A DNA stretch of 64,000 bases from Loxodes magnus (taxonomy: Eukaryota > Ciliophora > Karyorelictea > Loxodida > Loxodidae). This document shows positions 47,601 to 59,806 of the stretch, in pieces. Location: contig CAMPDV010000453.1 in assembly GCA_946699065.1 (NCBI GenBank), forward strand, positions 1 through 64,000, written 5' to 3'. Position 1 is the stretch's first letter. Every line of letters starts with the position of its first letter. The translations under genes and the position numbers were made by a program. The notes beneath the pieces were generated by a model. The model was given only the letters and a program-made list of their open reading frames with translations, did no database searches and was not told the DNA's origin.

Positions 47601-47844
47601 TTATATTCTAGTATTTTTCAATAAAAGATTTTTATTATGTTAGTCACTACTTTATAATAATTAAAAAATTAAACACTTCAAAGCTTAAATCTTAAATTGA
47701 ATCCATTTTAAAACTTTTGAGTTTCTTTGGCGCGTTACAAATTTTAAATTTGTTGAAGAAAAATTCATTCTAAAAAGCATCTGCAGTATAAATCAGAAGC
47801 AAAATAAAAAATAGTTTTAATTTTACAATTAAAAAAAATATTTA

Positions 47845-48116
47845 TTATAATTAAATTAAATTAAGATAGCTTAGCCTTTCGGCTTTATTGAATCCATATA
47901 AGGGTTCTATTTCTTGCTCCTATTTAAATTACCATTTATATAATACTTACCATTCTCCAAGAAAAATTAGAAAGGGTGAGATCAGAATGGAATGATTTCG
48001 CCCTTGAAGCTGAAACTTCCCAATAGTGCTGGTTTTCTGTATATCTGCGCATTTCTCTTACTTGATTACGAACTACCGGAGTCCAAAGTCAATTTCCAGC
48101 TGACTTCCATTTTTTA
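47845..48116 (-). mobile_element. SINE-like element, family H
   Basis: Single copy in this window but with the same build as the others. On the minus strand it starts TATAAAAAATGGAAGTC (48116-48100) and ends in the hairpin AGCCGAAAGGCT (47873-47884), then AAGCTATCTTAATTTAATTTAATT. It is GC-richer than its surroundings and non-coding. Confidence 0.6.
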
Positions 48117-48119
48117 TAT

Positions 48120-49130
48120 TCTTATAGTTAAAAGAAAGATTAATAAAAAGGATGCTTATAAGTGATTTTCCATTAAATCTCCTTTGATATAAAATTTAGA
48201 AAAAATCACAAAAAAATTAAAATTATAATAAATTATTGTAACTCAATTTTTCTTTTGTATTTCTTTATTTTCTTAATCAAATTATTTTTTTATTTTTATT
48301 CAATTGCTAACTTTTCTTTATAATTTCATTTCCATTTTTTTATGTTTTAACTTTTTAAAATTTAATTTTGAATTTTTATTAACTTTTGAATTTTTTCATT
48401 GAGATTTGAGGAAGTTAAATTTCGTTGTGCTACTTTCTTTAAACATCTATTATATGGAATAAGGTAAATATTCTTCTGATATTTTTTTGCAAACAGAAAT
48501 CACCATAAATAATGAGTGCATATACTTTAATCATTTATTTAGAACCCTTGCAAAAATATTTTAATCTTCCAAATATATTTCCTTCAAAATATTAAAAAAA
48601 ATTAGGAATCATTCTAAAAAAATAACTATAATCGGACATACCAAAATCTGGCCAAGTCGTTCTAAGATTATACTTCTTTTTAATTTTTTAGTATAATTAT
48701 TTATTTCTATTTAAGTATCAATTGATTTATAGTTTTTTACCACTTTACAATGTTTAAAAGTAACTTTTTATTTTTGCTATATTCAAGTATTTTAACTATT
48801 TTTTTTATTGACCTCTTTATTAAGTTTAAAAAAATATTTCACTTTAAAATGCTCACTTATTCTATACATTGAGTATAAAATGGAATTAAGATTTCTTTCA
48901 TTTTTAAAAAGCTTCCCAGTTCTAATTAAAAACTGAAATTTTTGATTTTAGTTATTATTTTTTAATTTTTTTAATTAACTAAATTCTAATGAAAAAAATC
49001 CTTAAAAATTACATTTTTTTATCACATAAAATATTGAGCAAAATAATATTTTTACTCCTTTTTTCAAACTAAACTAGCTTTAGACTTTTTATGTAAATAG
49101 CACAATAAAATTTACAATAAAAATTAAATT
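48120..49130. other. AT-rich stretch, nothing recognised
   Basis: About 1 kb of T-rich low-complexity sequence; no gene or repeat seen. Confidence 0.45.
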
Positions 49131-49137
49131 TTATATA

Positions 49138-50160
49138 AAATATAAAATGGCTGGCTTCAAGATGGGTTTTTACCACCTCCTCAGAACAGAAGAGAAAACC
49201 AGAAGCATATATTCTCACCACGTCTTCTTCAAGTTAACGCTCTTCTTAATAAAAATAACCAGAACTATCTAATAGATTAGAAGAACTAATAAAAAATACT
49301 AACTCCTACAAATTAAAATAAAGCGGATCTTTCCCATCAAAGGACAAGTAAGAACTGAGATAAAAATTCAGAACAGAAAAGTTAACACAGCTCTCAACAC
49401 CTCCATTGAAAATTAACAAAAAAGAGACCACTCAACCGAATCAATAAAAATAATAACGAAACATAAACGAAGAAGGTAAAGTATGATAATTCAATATAGA
49501 TCCTAGTACCTTTGATTTAGACAATTCTGAAATAGATGAAACAGCTGATTTATCAACTTGCAAACATAAAAAACTTGAAGAGGAATTAAACTCCCAAAAG
49601 GAAGAGATATTTGTATTAAGTCAGGATTTGATAAATGATGAAGATGATGATGAAGTCCTTATGGTAGACCGAAGAGCTAAAGTCGGAGTTTATGAGCAAA
49701 TTGCAAGTTTAGAGAGTGATATTTGAATAATGTAAGAGCAAAACGAGGAAAACTGAGTAAAATTAGATTCAAGAATCAAATTAATAGAAAAAAATCTGTA
49801 GAAGCCTTCATAAGGAACTTCAAAGTAAATAGAGAAACAAGAAAAGATATTTCCTAAAGTAAAGAAAAAGAGGCTACATTTGCAACAGTACTTAAAATTT
49901 ATGACGGAAGTGTCCCCCAATAGAAAAAAATAAGAATGATTATCTGGAGAAATGTGAACTGGTAACGAGCTACATAATCCTTCCATAAAAAAATGGGAAA
50001 ATCTGGAAAAAAAATGCTCAACTCGGATTATATAAAAAATAGAAGTCAAAGAAAAAGAACAATGCAAGGAACGAACATGCAGGAACGGAGATATTATACA
50101 TTTAAAACTTCAATTAAACCGGAAGGCGAACAGTTATTTTAATGATTAATGATTAATGAA
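49138..50160 (+). mobile_element. ORF1-only zinc-knuckle element (unit h)
   Basis: Near-copy of unit f in opposite orientation. 5' end AAATATAAAATGGC, then GFYTTSS-like start, SSEQKRKPEAY, a Gln-rich part and an acidic coiled coil (LEEELNSQKEEIFVLSQDL). The region matching the f knuckle is present (YICNST...LWRKC) but no longer fits the CCHC pattern. The 3' end is shared with f ('aaaccggaaggcgaacagtta', split here by no gap). It ends about 65 bases from the stop of the WD40 gene. The opposite-strand ORF at 49690-50067 is a shadow. Confidence 0.7.
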
Positions 50161-50224
50161 AAATTAAATTTATTTTTTGTAATTATTAAAAATTTCAAAA
50201 TTCTACACATTCAACACTTTTTAC

Positions 50225-52605
50225 TCACAATTTCTCTTTTATAAAATCATCTACCACTACATTCCTCATACTACAGTTAATAAACTACAATCCATAGTTT
50301 TCATATAATTAATCCCAATCTTTCTAATATAATTTTTACAAATAATTACCTGCTCTTATTCACTATTTCTTTAATAATTTAATAATTTTTACACGCTTCA
50401 CCTTCTCATCGTAAAATCTTAATCCTCACCTTCATAAACAAAGAATCCTCTTCCTGATATCAGTCATTTGTTATCCATGCTGATTGCTAAAGTTCCTACA
50501 GATTCGCTATGGCCCTTTATTGTACAACTACATTAGCCAGAGAATATATCCCATATTTTTATAAGCTTATCATGACTTGCTGATATTATAAACCTATTAT
50601 TAGAACTTATCTTAACACTTAGCACATGTTCTGAATGTCCTTCTAATGTTTGAATACATTTACTAGCCATTAAATCTCATATCTTTATCTTTTTATCTGC
50701 ACTTCCTGACACTATTCATTTATTATCACTTGATAAAACTACTGATCATATAGTAGATGTATGATCCTTCAGAGTACTTTTTAGCGTACCAGATGTCATT
50801 TCCCATATCTTTATTGTATTATCACTACTACCTGATACTATTCATTAATTTTCACTTGAAATTACAACAGATCATATTAAATTTTTATGTCCCTACAAAG
50901 TACTTTTTAATTCATTTGACTTTTAGTCCCAAATCTTTATCGTTTTATCTCAACTTCCTGACACTACTCACCTATTGTCACTTGATATAGCTACTGATTA
51001 TACATATTTTTTATGTATATTCAGAGTTTTCTCTAACTCACCAGTTTATAAGTTCCAAATCTTTATTGTTTTATCTAGACTTCCTGATACTATTTGGTTA
51101 TTGTCACTTGAGATGACTACTGATAATACGGATTTCGTATGACCTTATAACGTATTTTTCAACTAACCAGTCTATAAATCCAATATCTTTATAGTACTAT
51201 CCTTACTTCCAAAAGCTATTCATTTACTATCACTTGAGATAGCTACAGATGTAACAGCGTAGGACTGGTTTTAAATGATATGAGGATGCTCAGTAATTAT
51301 GCTAGAGATATTTGAATTATCCATTTTACAGTTTATAAACTTGGTATTTACTAATTTACAATTTGAGAAGTTTAAATTAGATAAATCACATTCATTAAAT
51401 ATTGCATCTGATAAGTCTGCATTTTTTATACTTAGTTGCTAAAAATTCTATTAGTTAAATTAATAGTCCATGTAATTTAAAAAAGTTATCGCATTAGATG
51501 CAGCTCAATCTATTTCTCACTATTTTTTTGATAAATAGATGATTTATAAAAGTTTATTCTATAAGCTATTCCTCTCAGTCTAACTATAACCTGATAAGAT
51601 ATTAGTATTTTAAGTAAAATTTATTTTATTAAAGGCACTTTAAATTATCTGTCTTATTTCTATATCCCTGCTTTATAGTTCAATTAAAAAGTTTTATAAT
51701 TGCTAGACATTTTTCAAATTATCAAACTGATTTAATTATTAATTTATTAATTTATTTTTTATTATTTAAGGTTGTAATTGTACTTCTTGCTTGATAAATT
51801 AAATCTATTTTTAAAGTGTGAATTCTTATTACTTTATAATACTTGTCTTTTAATTACTTAAATCTGACTGTTGTTAATTCAAGTATTATTATAATAAACT
51901 TATGATATCAGCTGCACTAATATTTTAAGATTTTACTTTATTTAGAACCAAATAAATACAATTTTCTATATGCTCTTAGAATTTTTGGATTGTTATATTG
52001 CTCTGTTTTTAAGAATTTTAAGATTATCTAACTTGTTCTATTTTATCTTATAAAGCTTCAAAATTATTCTACACTTCTCTTAATTATTTAATACTTTACA
52101 TGCACTAAATTCAGCTTTATTCGTTGTTTGGATTAATTGATTTAAAATTATTATTTAACTTCAAAAGCTTTTTCATCAAAATCTCTGTCTATAATTTATT
52201 TGACATGCATGTTCTTATTTCATTTTGATGAAAGAACTAACCAATTTATTAAATTATTTGAGCGAAGATTTTAAACCAGTTAGCAATATCTTAAATTATT
52301 ATTTAAAGTTATTGCTTTTCATTTTTATTCTGAGATGCAAGTGTTTAGATTATTCCTTCTAAATTTGAATTCTATTCGAATTTTTTAAACTCTTATTCTA
52401 AATACTCAAAGATACTGCAGTCTTTCAAATATTAAGATTCCAAACTTCATATTTCTTTATGCCTTTTACACTTTGCTTTTTCAGAAATTTAAGAGTTACC
52501 TTTAATGCAAACTAAGCATACTATACATCCACATTTAAGGAATTTTGGAACTCTTTAGTTTTAATCAAAAGTCTTCATACAATTTTAGCAGACACTAAAC
52601 TCCAT
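50225..52605 (-). CDS. RING-like / pentapeptide-repeat / WD40 protein, paralogue 2
   Basis: ATG at 52605 (MEFSVCQNCMKTF). Zinc ligands CQNC...[10 protein letters not shown]...C-x2-H match those of the 553-2913 protein one for one. A coiled coil region follows. Pentapeptide repeats (KNADL, NECDL, KFINCKM) lie at about residues 375-435 and WD40 repeats ([15 protein letters not shown] and others) at about 440-755. After removal of a 26-nt intron the tail reads DWDQLYENYGLQFINC and ends at TGA; this matches the tail of paralogue 1 (DWNKVYADYGLRFQNC). Without splicing the frame would run to a TGA at 50266. About 784 residues. Role inferred as for paralogue 1. Confidence 0.85.
50324..50349 (-). other. 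26-nt intron supported by paralogy
   Basis: Minus strand GTAATTATTTG...TATTAG. Its length is not a multiple of three. Only when it is removed does the downstream sequence encode the YGLQF-x-x-C tail seen in both paralogues, which makes this the best-supported intron of the window. Confidence 0.8.
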
Positions 52606-52869
52606 TTATTTCTGAATATTAAAAAAATAAAAAAGTACTATATTGTTATGGGAAAAATAATAAAGGTAAAATAATAATTTTGTAGCCTATTAGCTTAAAT
52701 CTTAATTATTTTATTAATTTAATGAATAAATAAAAATTTTATGCAAAGCATAATTTTGACTATTAATAATAATAATAGATAATTAAAAAAATTTGCTCGC
52801 TAAAGTTTGATAAAATATTAAATATAAAAAATAAGAACAAAAATCTAAAAAAAATAAATAATATTAAAA

Positions 52870-53745
52870 GGTTTTACAGGAAAATAAAATTTTTCTTTAA
52901 AAGTTCTCCTTATTGAGTAGCAATCAGGTTCCTTGATTCCAGTTTAAAACTAGTTCAAAGTAAATTTATACTACGTCTTTTGATACAGTTTTTTCTTCCA
53001 TAGTATTCCATCCCTTGCTGGGTAAAAAGTAATAATGTCTTTCCAAATCTTCTTGGGAATCTTATTACTTTATTTGCAATTTCTCCAGAGGTGGTATGTG
53101 CTATTATAGGTGCAGCTTTTCTTTTTGAAAATAGTTACTCTAGTTTAAAATTTTTCTGTTTCCATTGGAATTGTTTTTTGATATTTAAGGGTTATTATTA
53201 TTCCATTTTATTTAAGATTATTTCCGTTTTCTTCACCCTTGTTCCTTGATTTTGGTTCATCTTTTACCGCTTCATAAAGTCTTTTTCGCTTTTTTATTGC
53301 TTTATTCATTTATCATAATCTAGCTCTTCCATCTTAGCTCCATACTACTCCTTAAAATTAGTGAAGGATGTATGCAGACTTAGGTCTGCAACTTGAAGGT
53401 CGATGTCATGTCAGATTCATTTCACATCTTTTTCTAATTTTATAGCAGTTCTAATAGTAGAAAAATAATTCTCAAAGTATGATTTTAATCCATTCCAAGA
53501 ACTCATTCTTTAGTTATGTCACTCCATTCGTAATTTGTTGTAAATCTTCTTACATTGGTCTTGTCCCTTCCTCCTGATATTTTTCACTTTTTGGAGATAT
53601 TTTTGTTTAGGTAATAGAAATAACTTAATGTTCTTCTGCCTATCTTGGAGGAGTAGATGCAAGAAGTAAATTGCTACTATTCTTTCTATTCTTCTTTTCC
53701 TCTTTTAATAACATAAATTCTTTGGCAAATCTCTCCATTTTTTCA
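52870..53745 (-). mobile_element. ORF1-only zinc-knuckle element (unit i)
   Basis: Starts MERFAKEFMLLKEEKKNRKN at 53738. Later: ASTPPRQAEE, then a coil (AIKLEKDVKWIW, EQYGAKMEELDYDKWIKQ). Near 53115-53080 is NSTYHLWRNC, aligning with the f knuckle (NSTWHLWQKC) although the first half of the knuckle is not kept. After it comes FYPARDGILWKKKLY, the family's C-terminal motif. Divergent and probably broken. Confidence 0.55.
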
Positions 53746-53829
53746 TTTAGATATAATTTAAAATAAAAAAGTATTATATAGTTAAACATTAAAATTTATT
53801 AAAATAAGAAGATGGGTAATAAATAAAAA

Positions 53830-54145
53830 AGCTTTAAGAGTGCTTAGAACCTAAATGGCGCACAGCTCTTTAATAAAGATTTTTAAAGTCAAAAAAATCA
53901 TTTTCTGAAGTCATTCACAGTGCTAGCATCATATGTGAGTCTTGTCTTTTATAGGGCGTGATTGGAGTGCTCTCTAAGAGACCATAGCATCTTTCATCAA
54001 TAATATTACTTAATGCCTCTTCAGTTTTTTTCTTCTCTCTTAACTTGCACCAAGATTCTTCGCCCATGGATACTTCCTGGTACCATCTCTTAATTCAAAG
54101 TCATTTGGAGGATTGCTCCTCCCTATTTATTTATATATGTAAACA
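53830..54145 (-). mobile_element. SINE-like element, family D
   Basis: Single copy, diverged. On the minus strand a GC-richer non-coding body ends in AAGAGCTGTGCGCC...AGCACTCTT (53836-53871), a variant of the AGAGC...GCTCT hairpin in which both arms differ from the consensus but still pair, then TTTTTTATTTATT. It shares the tail but not the body of A, B and C. It abuts the 5' end of unit i. Confidence 0.6.
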
Positions 54146-54730
54146 AATAAAAAAGTTCACTAATTCAATCTTTATTTTGTGTTAGAAAAAAGAGAATTTA
54201 AGAAAAAATAATTAAACAATATTTTATCAATATAATTTGAAAAGAAATTACAAGATAAATTTTATATATCATCATTAAGATTTAAATCAAAGTAATAAAA
54301 ACTTAAAAATAAAATACCCAAAAAGTAGGAAAAAGTAATTAAAAAAATATGTATATAACAATTATAATTAAGAACGCTAAAATTTATCCTTCTTTTGATA
54401 TCCTTCCTTGCAATAAGATTAAATAAATTTTAAGAACTTTTTTATATTCTATAATTTCCTACTTTATTTATCTAATTATAAATATTTTTAGTTTAAATTT
54501 AATTTAAAATCTTTCAAAATAAATTTTAAATTATCAGTATGAAAATAAATTCGGTGAAACTATTATAATATATTTTAATAAGAAATTCTTTATTAATAAC
54601 TTAGTATTTCAATATTAGCAATTCTTTTTTTTCTAAAGCATATTGGATTTAATCTCAATATCCAATAAATATTTTACAAAAATTTTATTTAATAGTTTAC
54701 TTAATTTACTATTGATTTTAATTACCTTTA
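54146..54730. other. AT-rich stretch, nothing recognised
   Basis: A/T-rich spacer before LINE L7. Confidence 0.4.
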
Positions 54731-57700
54731 TAGTAATTGTATCATGTTATTTGCCTAAAAATGAAAAGCCAAATATTTAAAGGACATTGCATATTAATAC
54801 CTTAATAATATCATAAATAATAGTGACCAGAACCCTACTATCCTTTGTGGTGACTTTAATCCCTTACTTCCTAACTACGGTAATAATTAATCACAAATCA
54901 ATAATAATACTTAAAGATTACTAGACTTTATAGAAGTAAATGATTAATAGTTTTAAATTATTATGAGTCCAACGCATTTATTCATAGAGCGAATAATTAA
55001 TGCTATTGTAATGACTACTTCTTAGCAACTTAACATTTAAATTCTGATGATTGCGTTTACTATAAAGTTTTCCAAGATTCGGGTTTGCATACTGCTCATT
55101 TTCCACAAGTATTACATTAAATTATAATTTAAAAAGAAGTGAATAAGATTAATAATAACGATACTCTTTAAAATTTCTAAATTATAGGATCTGAACACGA
55201 GAAGCTATTATTAAAATCTATTTTTAGGATAATTTTAAGAATTAAAGTAACTTGATTATAAAGATGTTGAAAATTAGTATCAATTCATCTGCGATCTTAT
55301 TAGTTATAATGCTGAGAATGCGCTTGGATCTTAAAATCAAAGAAAAAACTATTATCAATTGCCAAGTTACTTAGCTACGTTATTTGTTCTAGCAAAAAAG
55401 GATAATATTGCATATTAGAACCCATTAGCTTTGTATGGACGTCATAATTAAGAAGTTGCCAAACTTTACTAGCTTAAAATTTAATCTTAAAAGCGTTATC
55501 TTCACAAATTTTGGAAATGAAAAAAAATAAAAAGCTAATGAAAAATATAAAAATCTTAACAAAAATGCTTAAATAATGTTTAAACAAGCTAAGAATCTAA
55601 TAAACCAAAAAATTCGTAATTAAATGAATTTTAACTTTAACTAACAACAGCAATTTATTGAAAATTGGAAAACTAACGTTTTTGATAAACATTCGAAAAT
55701 AAGTAAGATAGATTTTGACTTCTCAAATAGAAAAATAGATAGATTATTTAGAAATAAATCTTTTATCTTAAATTAGGAATTAAGTTATTTTAAATATGCC
55801 TCTTTTTAAGTGATTTGAAATTAAAAAAATTATATCTTAATTTGCTAATAATAAAGCTACAGGTAATAATGGTCTAAAAGCTGAACTTATTAAATATGGA
55901 GGCTAAGAATTGGATCAAACTATTACAAGCTTCATTAATAACATGCTTGGAACATTTAAAATACCTAATGCAATGAAAAAAATAAACATTCTTCCGATTT
56001 TCAAAAAGGGAAACAAAAATAATTGATGTTATTGACGACCTATCGCTTTATTGAACTGTCTACTTAAAATTTATGATAAAGCACTAACATAACAACTTTA
56101 TAATTATATTTATGAACGAAACATTTTACATTCAGCCTAATTTAAATTTATTCGTAAACGCTCCACTACTTAGCAAATTTGAACTATTTAGTAAATTATA
56201 GACTTGCATCGCAGATGATCTCATAATAAGTAATTAATTGCTATTTTAATAGATGTAGAAAAAATGTTTGATAGCATATCTAGGAAATTACTTTTTGATC
56301 ATCTTAGAAGACTTAGGTTACCTTTGGACCTAATATTGGCACTAAAGTCTTTTTTTGATAATGTTGATGCTAAGTTTATAATTGATGGATATCATACAAG
56401 AACAAAATGTAACAATGGAGTATTATAAGGAAGTAGCCATACACCTGTACTTATAATTTAGCATTATGATATTGTTCTAAGATATTTAGAAGATAATCAG
56501 AAAAAATTAGGATTCCAAATATTATCTAAAACTTTCGTAATACAAGTCTTTGTTGACGGGTTAATTCAATTATCCTCTTCCTAGAAAAATGCCTAAAAAT
56601 TATTACAAGCTACATCTACAGTTTTTGATTGAGTAAAACTTACAATTAATGTAGCCAAATGTGAAGTAATAGAATTCTTGAAAAAAATCAATGAAAAGAA
56701 AGCCAACCTTCTATTATTCTAAAACTCAATGGAATATCAACTACTTTAAAAGATGAAGTTATTTATTTAGGATATTAGTTAGGAATAAAATAAAATTACA
56801 AATTTCATTGTACAGCAGTTGCTACCAAATACAGAGTTAATTTCTAAATATGGATTAGTATCTCCCTCAGCTTCAAAACTCTCTGTAGAATTTTTATTTG
56901 CCTAAAGTTGAATATGGAAGTGATATTACTCTTTGAGCTACTATTTCTGGAATTAAAGGAATAAAAAAAAAGATAAAAAAATCGCAAAGATTTATCTCAA
57001 GATAGCCGTTTAGATCTTAAGAATTCACATTCAATGAGTCATGTTTTATTGACCTAAACTGAGCTTCCTTTTACAGATTTGGTAACTCAAAAGTTAAAGC
57101 ACTTGTATTAAAAATTAATATAATACATCAAAGAAAATCCTTATAATTTTGACATGTCACATGTTTAGAATAATATGGATTTTTAAAAACTCACGGAATA
57201 AAAAATAAAGCATAAATTCTAAATGGAATATCTCTCTAGGAATTCACTTATGCTAAACGCAAAAAGAATTATAGACTAAATAGAAAATAATTAAAGTATA
57301 TTTCCTGAAATTACTTATACCAAATATAATAAACACTATATTAGAGAGCCAGATTAACGTTAGATATAGCATTATTCGGTTATGTAACTTAGACTTTGAT
57401 GAAACTGATCATATTTTTGATTGCTAATACTATGCAGATATTATTGAGGGACTTGAAAGTCATAAAGCTTTTAAAGAAAAAGACAAGAAAAAACTAATTC
57501 TTTATGACTTAAACTACATAAACAAACATTTTTCTAATAATCAAATTCTAAAATAGACAAATTAATCAAAAATTTTCATTCCAAATTACTAAAAAAGCAT
57601 ATTTAAATGTTTAAACTACAAGATGAGCTTTTAGAAGATTTTCTAGAAGAAAAAAAGAAAAATTTCATCAAGACAATAAATAAAAATATATGCTAGCGAA

Positions 57701-57845
57701 AGAACTAGAAGAAGCTTGATTGACATTAACAAACTTTTATCTTTCAACATATTTGTAATATTTATAGTCTAAGCTATATCTATTGCAACTATGTCTCAAT
57801 ATCTTAAATACTGAAACTATTTATTTTAATTAATTAATTAACTTA
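54731..57845 (+). mobile_element. LINE (APE-type), 5'-truncated copy L7
   Basis: Highly similar to L1 from the middle of the endonuclease domain (matching L1 from about 5553) to the (TTAA)n-like tail at 57825-57843, consistent with 5' truncation during reverse transcription. The same motif blocks are visible: CGDFN (about 54848), RPIALLNCLLKIYDK, NNGVLQGSS and a C-terminal C-N-L-D-F-D-E-T-D-H-I-F-D-C. The catalytic box reads VDG, several short deletions exist relative to L1, and it is inactive. Confidence 0.85.
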
Positions 57846-58430
57846 ATTACCTTTAAAATTTAATGAATATATACTTCATTTTTAATATTTTCTTATCCAA
57901 GATCAAGTAGGATTTTTGATTGATAAATCTTTCAGTATATATCCTATGTTTATTTTATTATTTTTAATAGATTTCTAAATTTCTATATATACTAACATTT
58001 ACACAACCTTGTATTACTAGATTTCTCCATAAAATTTAACTTAAATTATTTAATAATTTATAAGATAATTTGCTATTAATTTAAATTTAACTGCATAAGA
58101 CATCTATTTTGTTATTTTTCCTTTAATTTAATTATAATTAGAAAGTTGATTTTTTTAATTTTAGCATTCTTTTTAGCTAGAGTAAAAAGGTATTTCTAGA
58201 ATAACTGAAATTGAATTTATTATTTTAATCTTAGTGAAATAAATGCATGAAGATATGGATTGCGGTATAAGTAGCAATGAAAGCTATACAAACTAAATAA
58301 TTATTTAAAAATAGCCTACTTTATAATTTATATTATATGAAATTATCATATTCATGTACTTATAGGATAAATGCTGTTTTAGCTTTTAAATTATTTTTGT
58401 TAAATATTAGCTGTATAAATTAAAAACTAT
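57846..58430. other. AT-rich stretch, nothing recognised
   Basis: A/T-rich sequence after the L7 tail with no recognised feature. Confidence 0.4.
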
Positions 58431-59230
58431 GTTGAAAAATAAGTGAAAAAAAGGAAAAGTAAAAAAGTAAATAAAAAAATGCAGCGAAAAAAGATTAAGA
58501 AAAAATTTGGAATAGAGAAAAAAAGAAAAATTGAAAGGAAACTTTTATATAAAATTTAGACAAGCAATAATAGAATTTAAATTAGCACTTTTATGGTTGA
58601 ATATAAAAATTAATCAGATCTTAGTTATGTGGATAATAAATTATTTTCAGTAAAAGGTTGAGGTAATTTAAAATATTACAGAAAGAATTAGTGAACTCAT
58701 GACGAAGTTTGAGAATTTAGAAATGATATGATTATAATATTTAATTTTTCAAAGAAAATTACTATAGAAGGACAGTAGCAAAGTTAATCCTTATACAATT
58801 TATTTTAGGAAATGCGAAGATAAATGAAGAGATAAAGAATGATATTAAAAATATCAGTAAATAGGAATTAGAAATTTAAGTTTGAAATGACTAAAATTCG
58901 TAAAAGTTTAAGAAACTATTCTTCCAAAACAAAATAGAAGTAAAGAGATGTTATATTCTTTTTCTGCTTGAATCAATTAAAACACTTTCTTAGCTTCAAA
59001 AATTTAAAGTTAAGAGAATCAATAAATCGCAAAGAGCTCACATAAATTTATGTAAATAAGAATAGAATCTATAAAAAATTAAGAAGTAAAGAGACATTAT
59101 TTGGGTAGAATTAAATAGTAAAAATCTATATAGAATTTAATCAAGGAATTTAACCACAATAAAAGATGGACAACTGAAACTTAATGAAATAAAGAAAAAA
59201 TAAAATGTTCGAACTTTTAGCTAATAATTA
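58431..59230 (+). pseudogene. Unrecognised coding-like ORF, relative of 31.7 kb
   Basis: Lys-rich, partly open. The segment SSKVNPYTIYFRK aligns with YSINPKTIRFRK at 32.0 kb, and some DNA words around it agree ('aagttaatccttatacaatttattttaggaa' region versus the matching region there). More decayed than the 31.7 kb copy. Function not recognised. Confidence 0.35.
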
Positions 59231-59339
59231 TAAAAAAAATATATTTTATAATATTTATAAAAAGCATTAAATAGAATGAAAATTATTATAAGTTGCAGCC
59301 AAATTTCATAAATTTTTGGAGATTTAAAAAAGTTCTTGA

Positions 59340-59806
59340 GTTAAATAAATAAATAAATTTGATTATAGAGCGCGTAGCACTCTCGTTGGTGCGCAGCTCT
59401 TAAAAAAAATGTTTCATACTGACAAGAATGTTTGTTACTGATAAAATTATCAGATACTGATAAACCTTGTTCAATACTGGTATAATTATTCAGTACTGAT
59501 AAAAATGTTCAATACTTGTTGGAAGTTCAAGGACATGGCAGGGCTGCGTCTCATTACGACACCAAAGCAGAGGACGACATGTGTCAATTATGGGTACTTA
59601 AATTCCCCACCTCAGATGAAGCTCGCAATATTATTTCTTTTTCGTTCCAGAATTAAAGCTAAACTAAGCCAGTGCCGAAGGTCTAAGAATCTTATGTCTC
59701 AAGGCCAAACCAAAGCAGAAGAAGACATAAAGTCGATTAAGGGTACTTAGCTTCCCCAACTTCTGATGAAGCTGTCCCTTGTTGTTCACCTCCGAACAAC
59801 TATGAC
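59340..59806 (-). mobile_element. SINE-like element, family C, copy 2
   Basis: Near-copy of 44662-45168 with the hairpin at 59367-59400 and a TTTA tail to the left. It has fewer of the short 'actggtataa' internal repeats than copy 1. The standard-code ORF at 59505-59750 is conserved with copy 1 only as far as the DNA is, and is not considered a gene. Confidence 0.85.

Noticed and set aside
49690-50067. 125-codon standard-code ORF on the minus strand
   Set aside because: Antisense shadow of the zinc-knuckle unit h; the corresponding frame in unit f is not kept.
33095-50160. Zinc-knuckle units as gag genes of LTR elements
   Set aside because: No long terminal repeats, protease, integrase or reverse transcriptase were seen around any of them; ends are hairpin plus short A/T repeat, as in LINE/SINE-type elements.
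44893-59750. Homologous ORFs at 44893-45108 and 59505-59750
   Set aside because: Both lie antisense in family C SINE-like elements; similarity equals that of the surrounding DNA, and they cross the duplicated modules.
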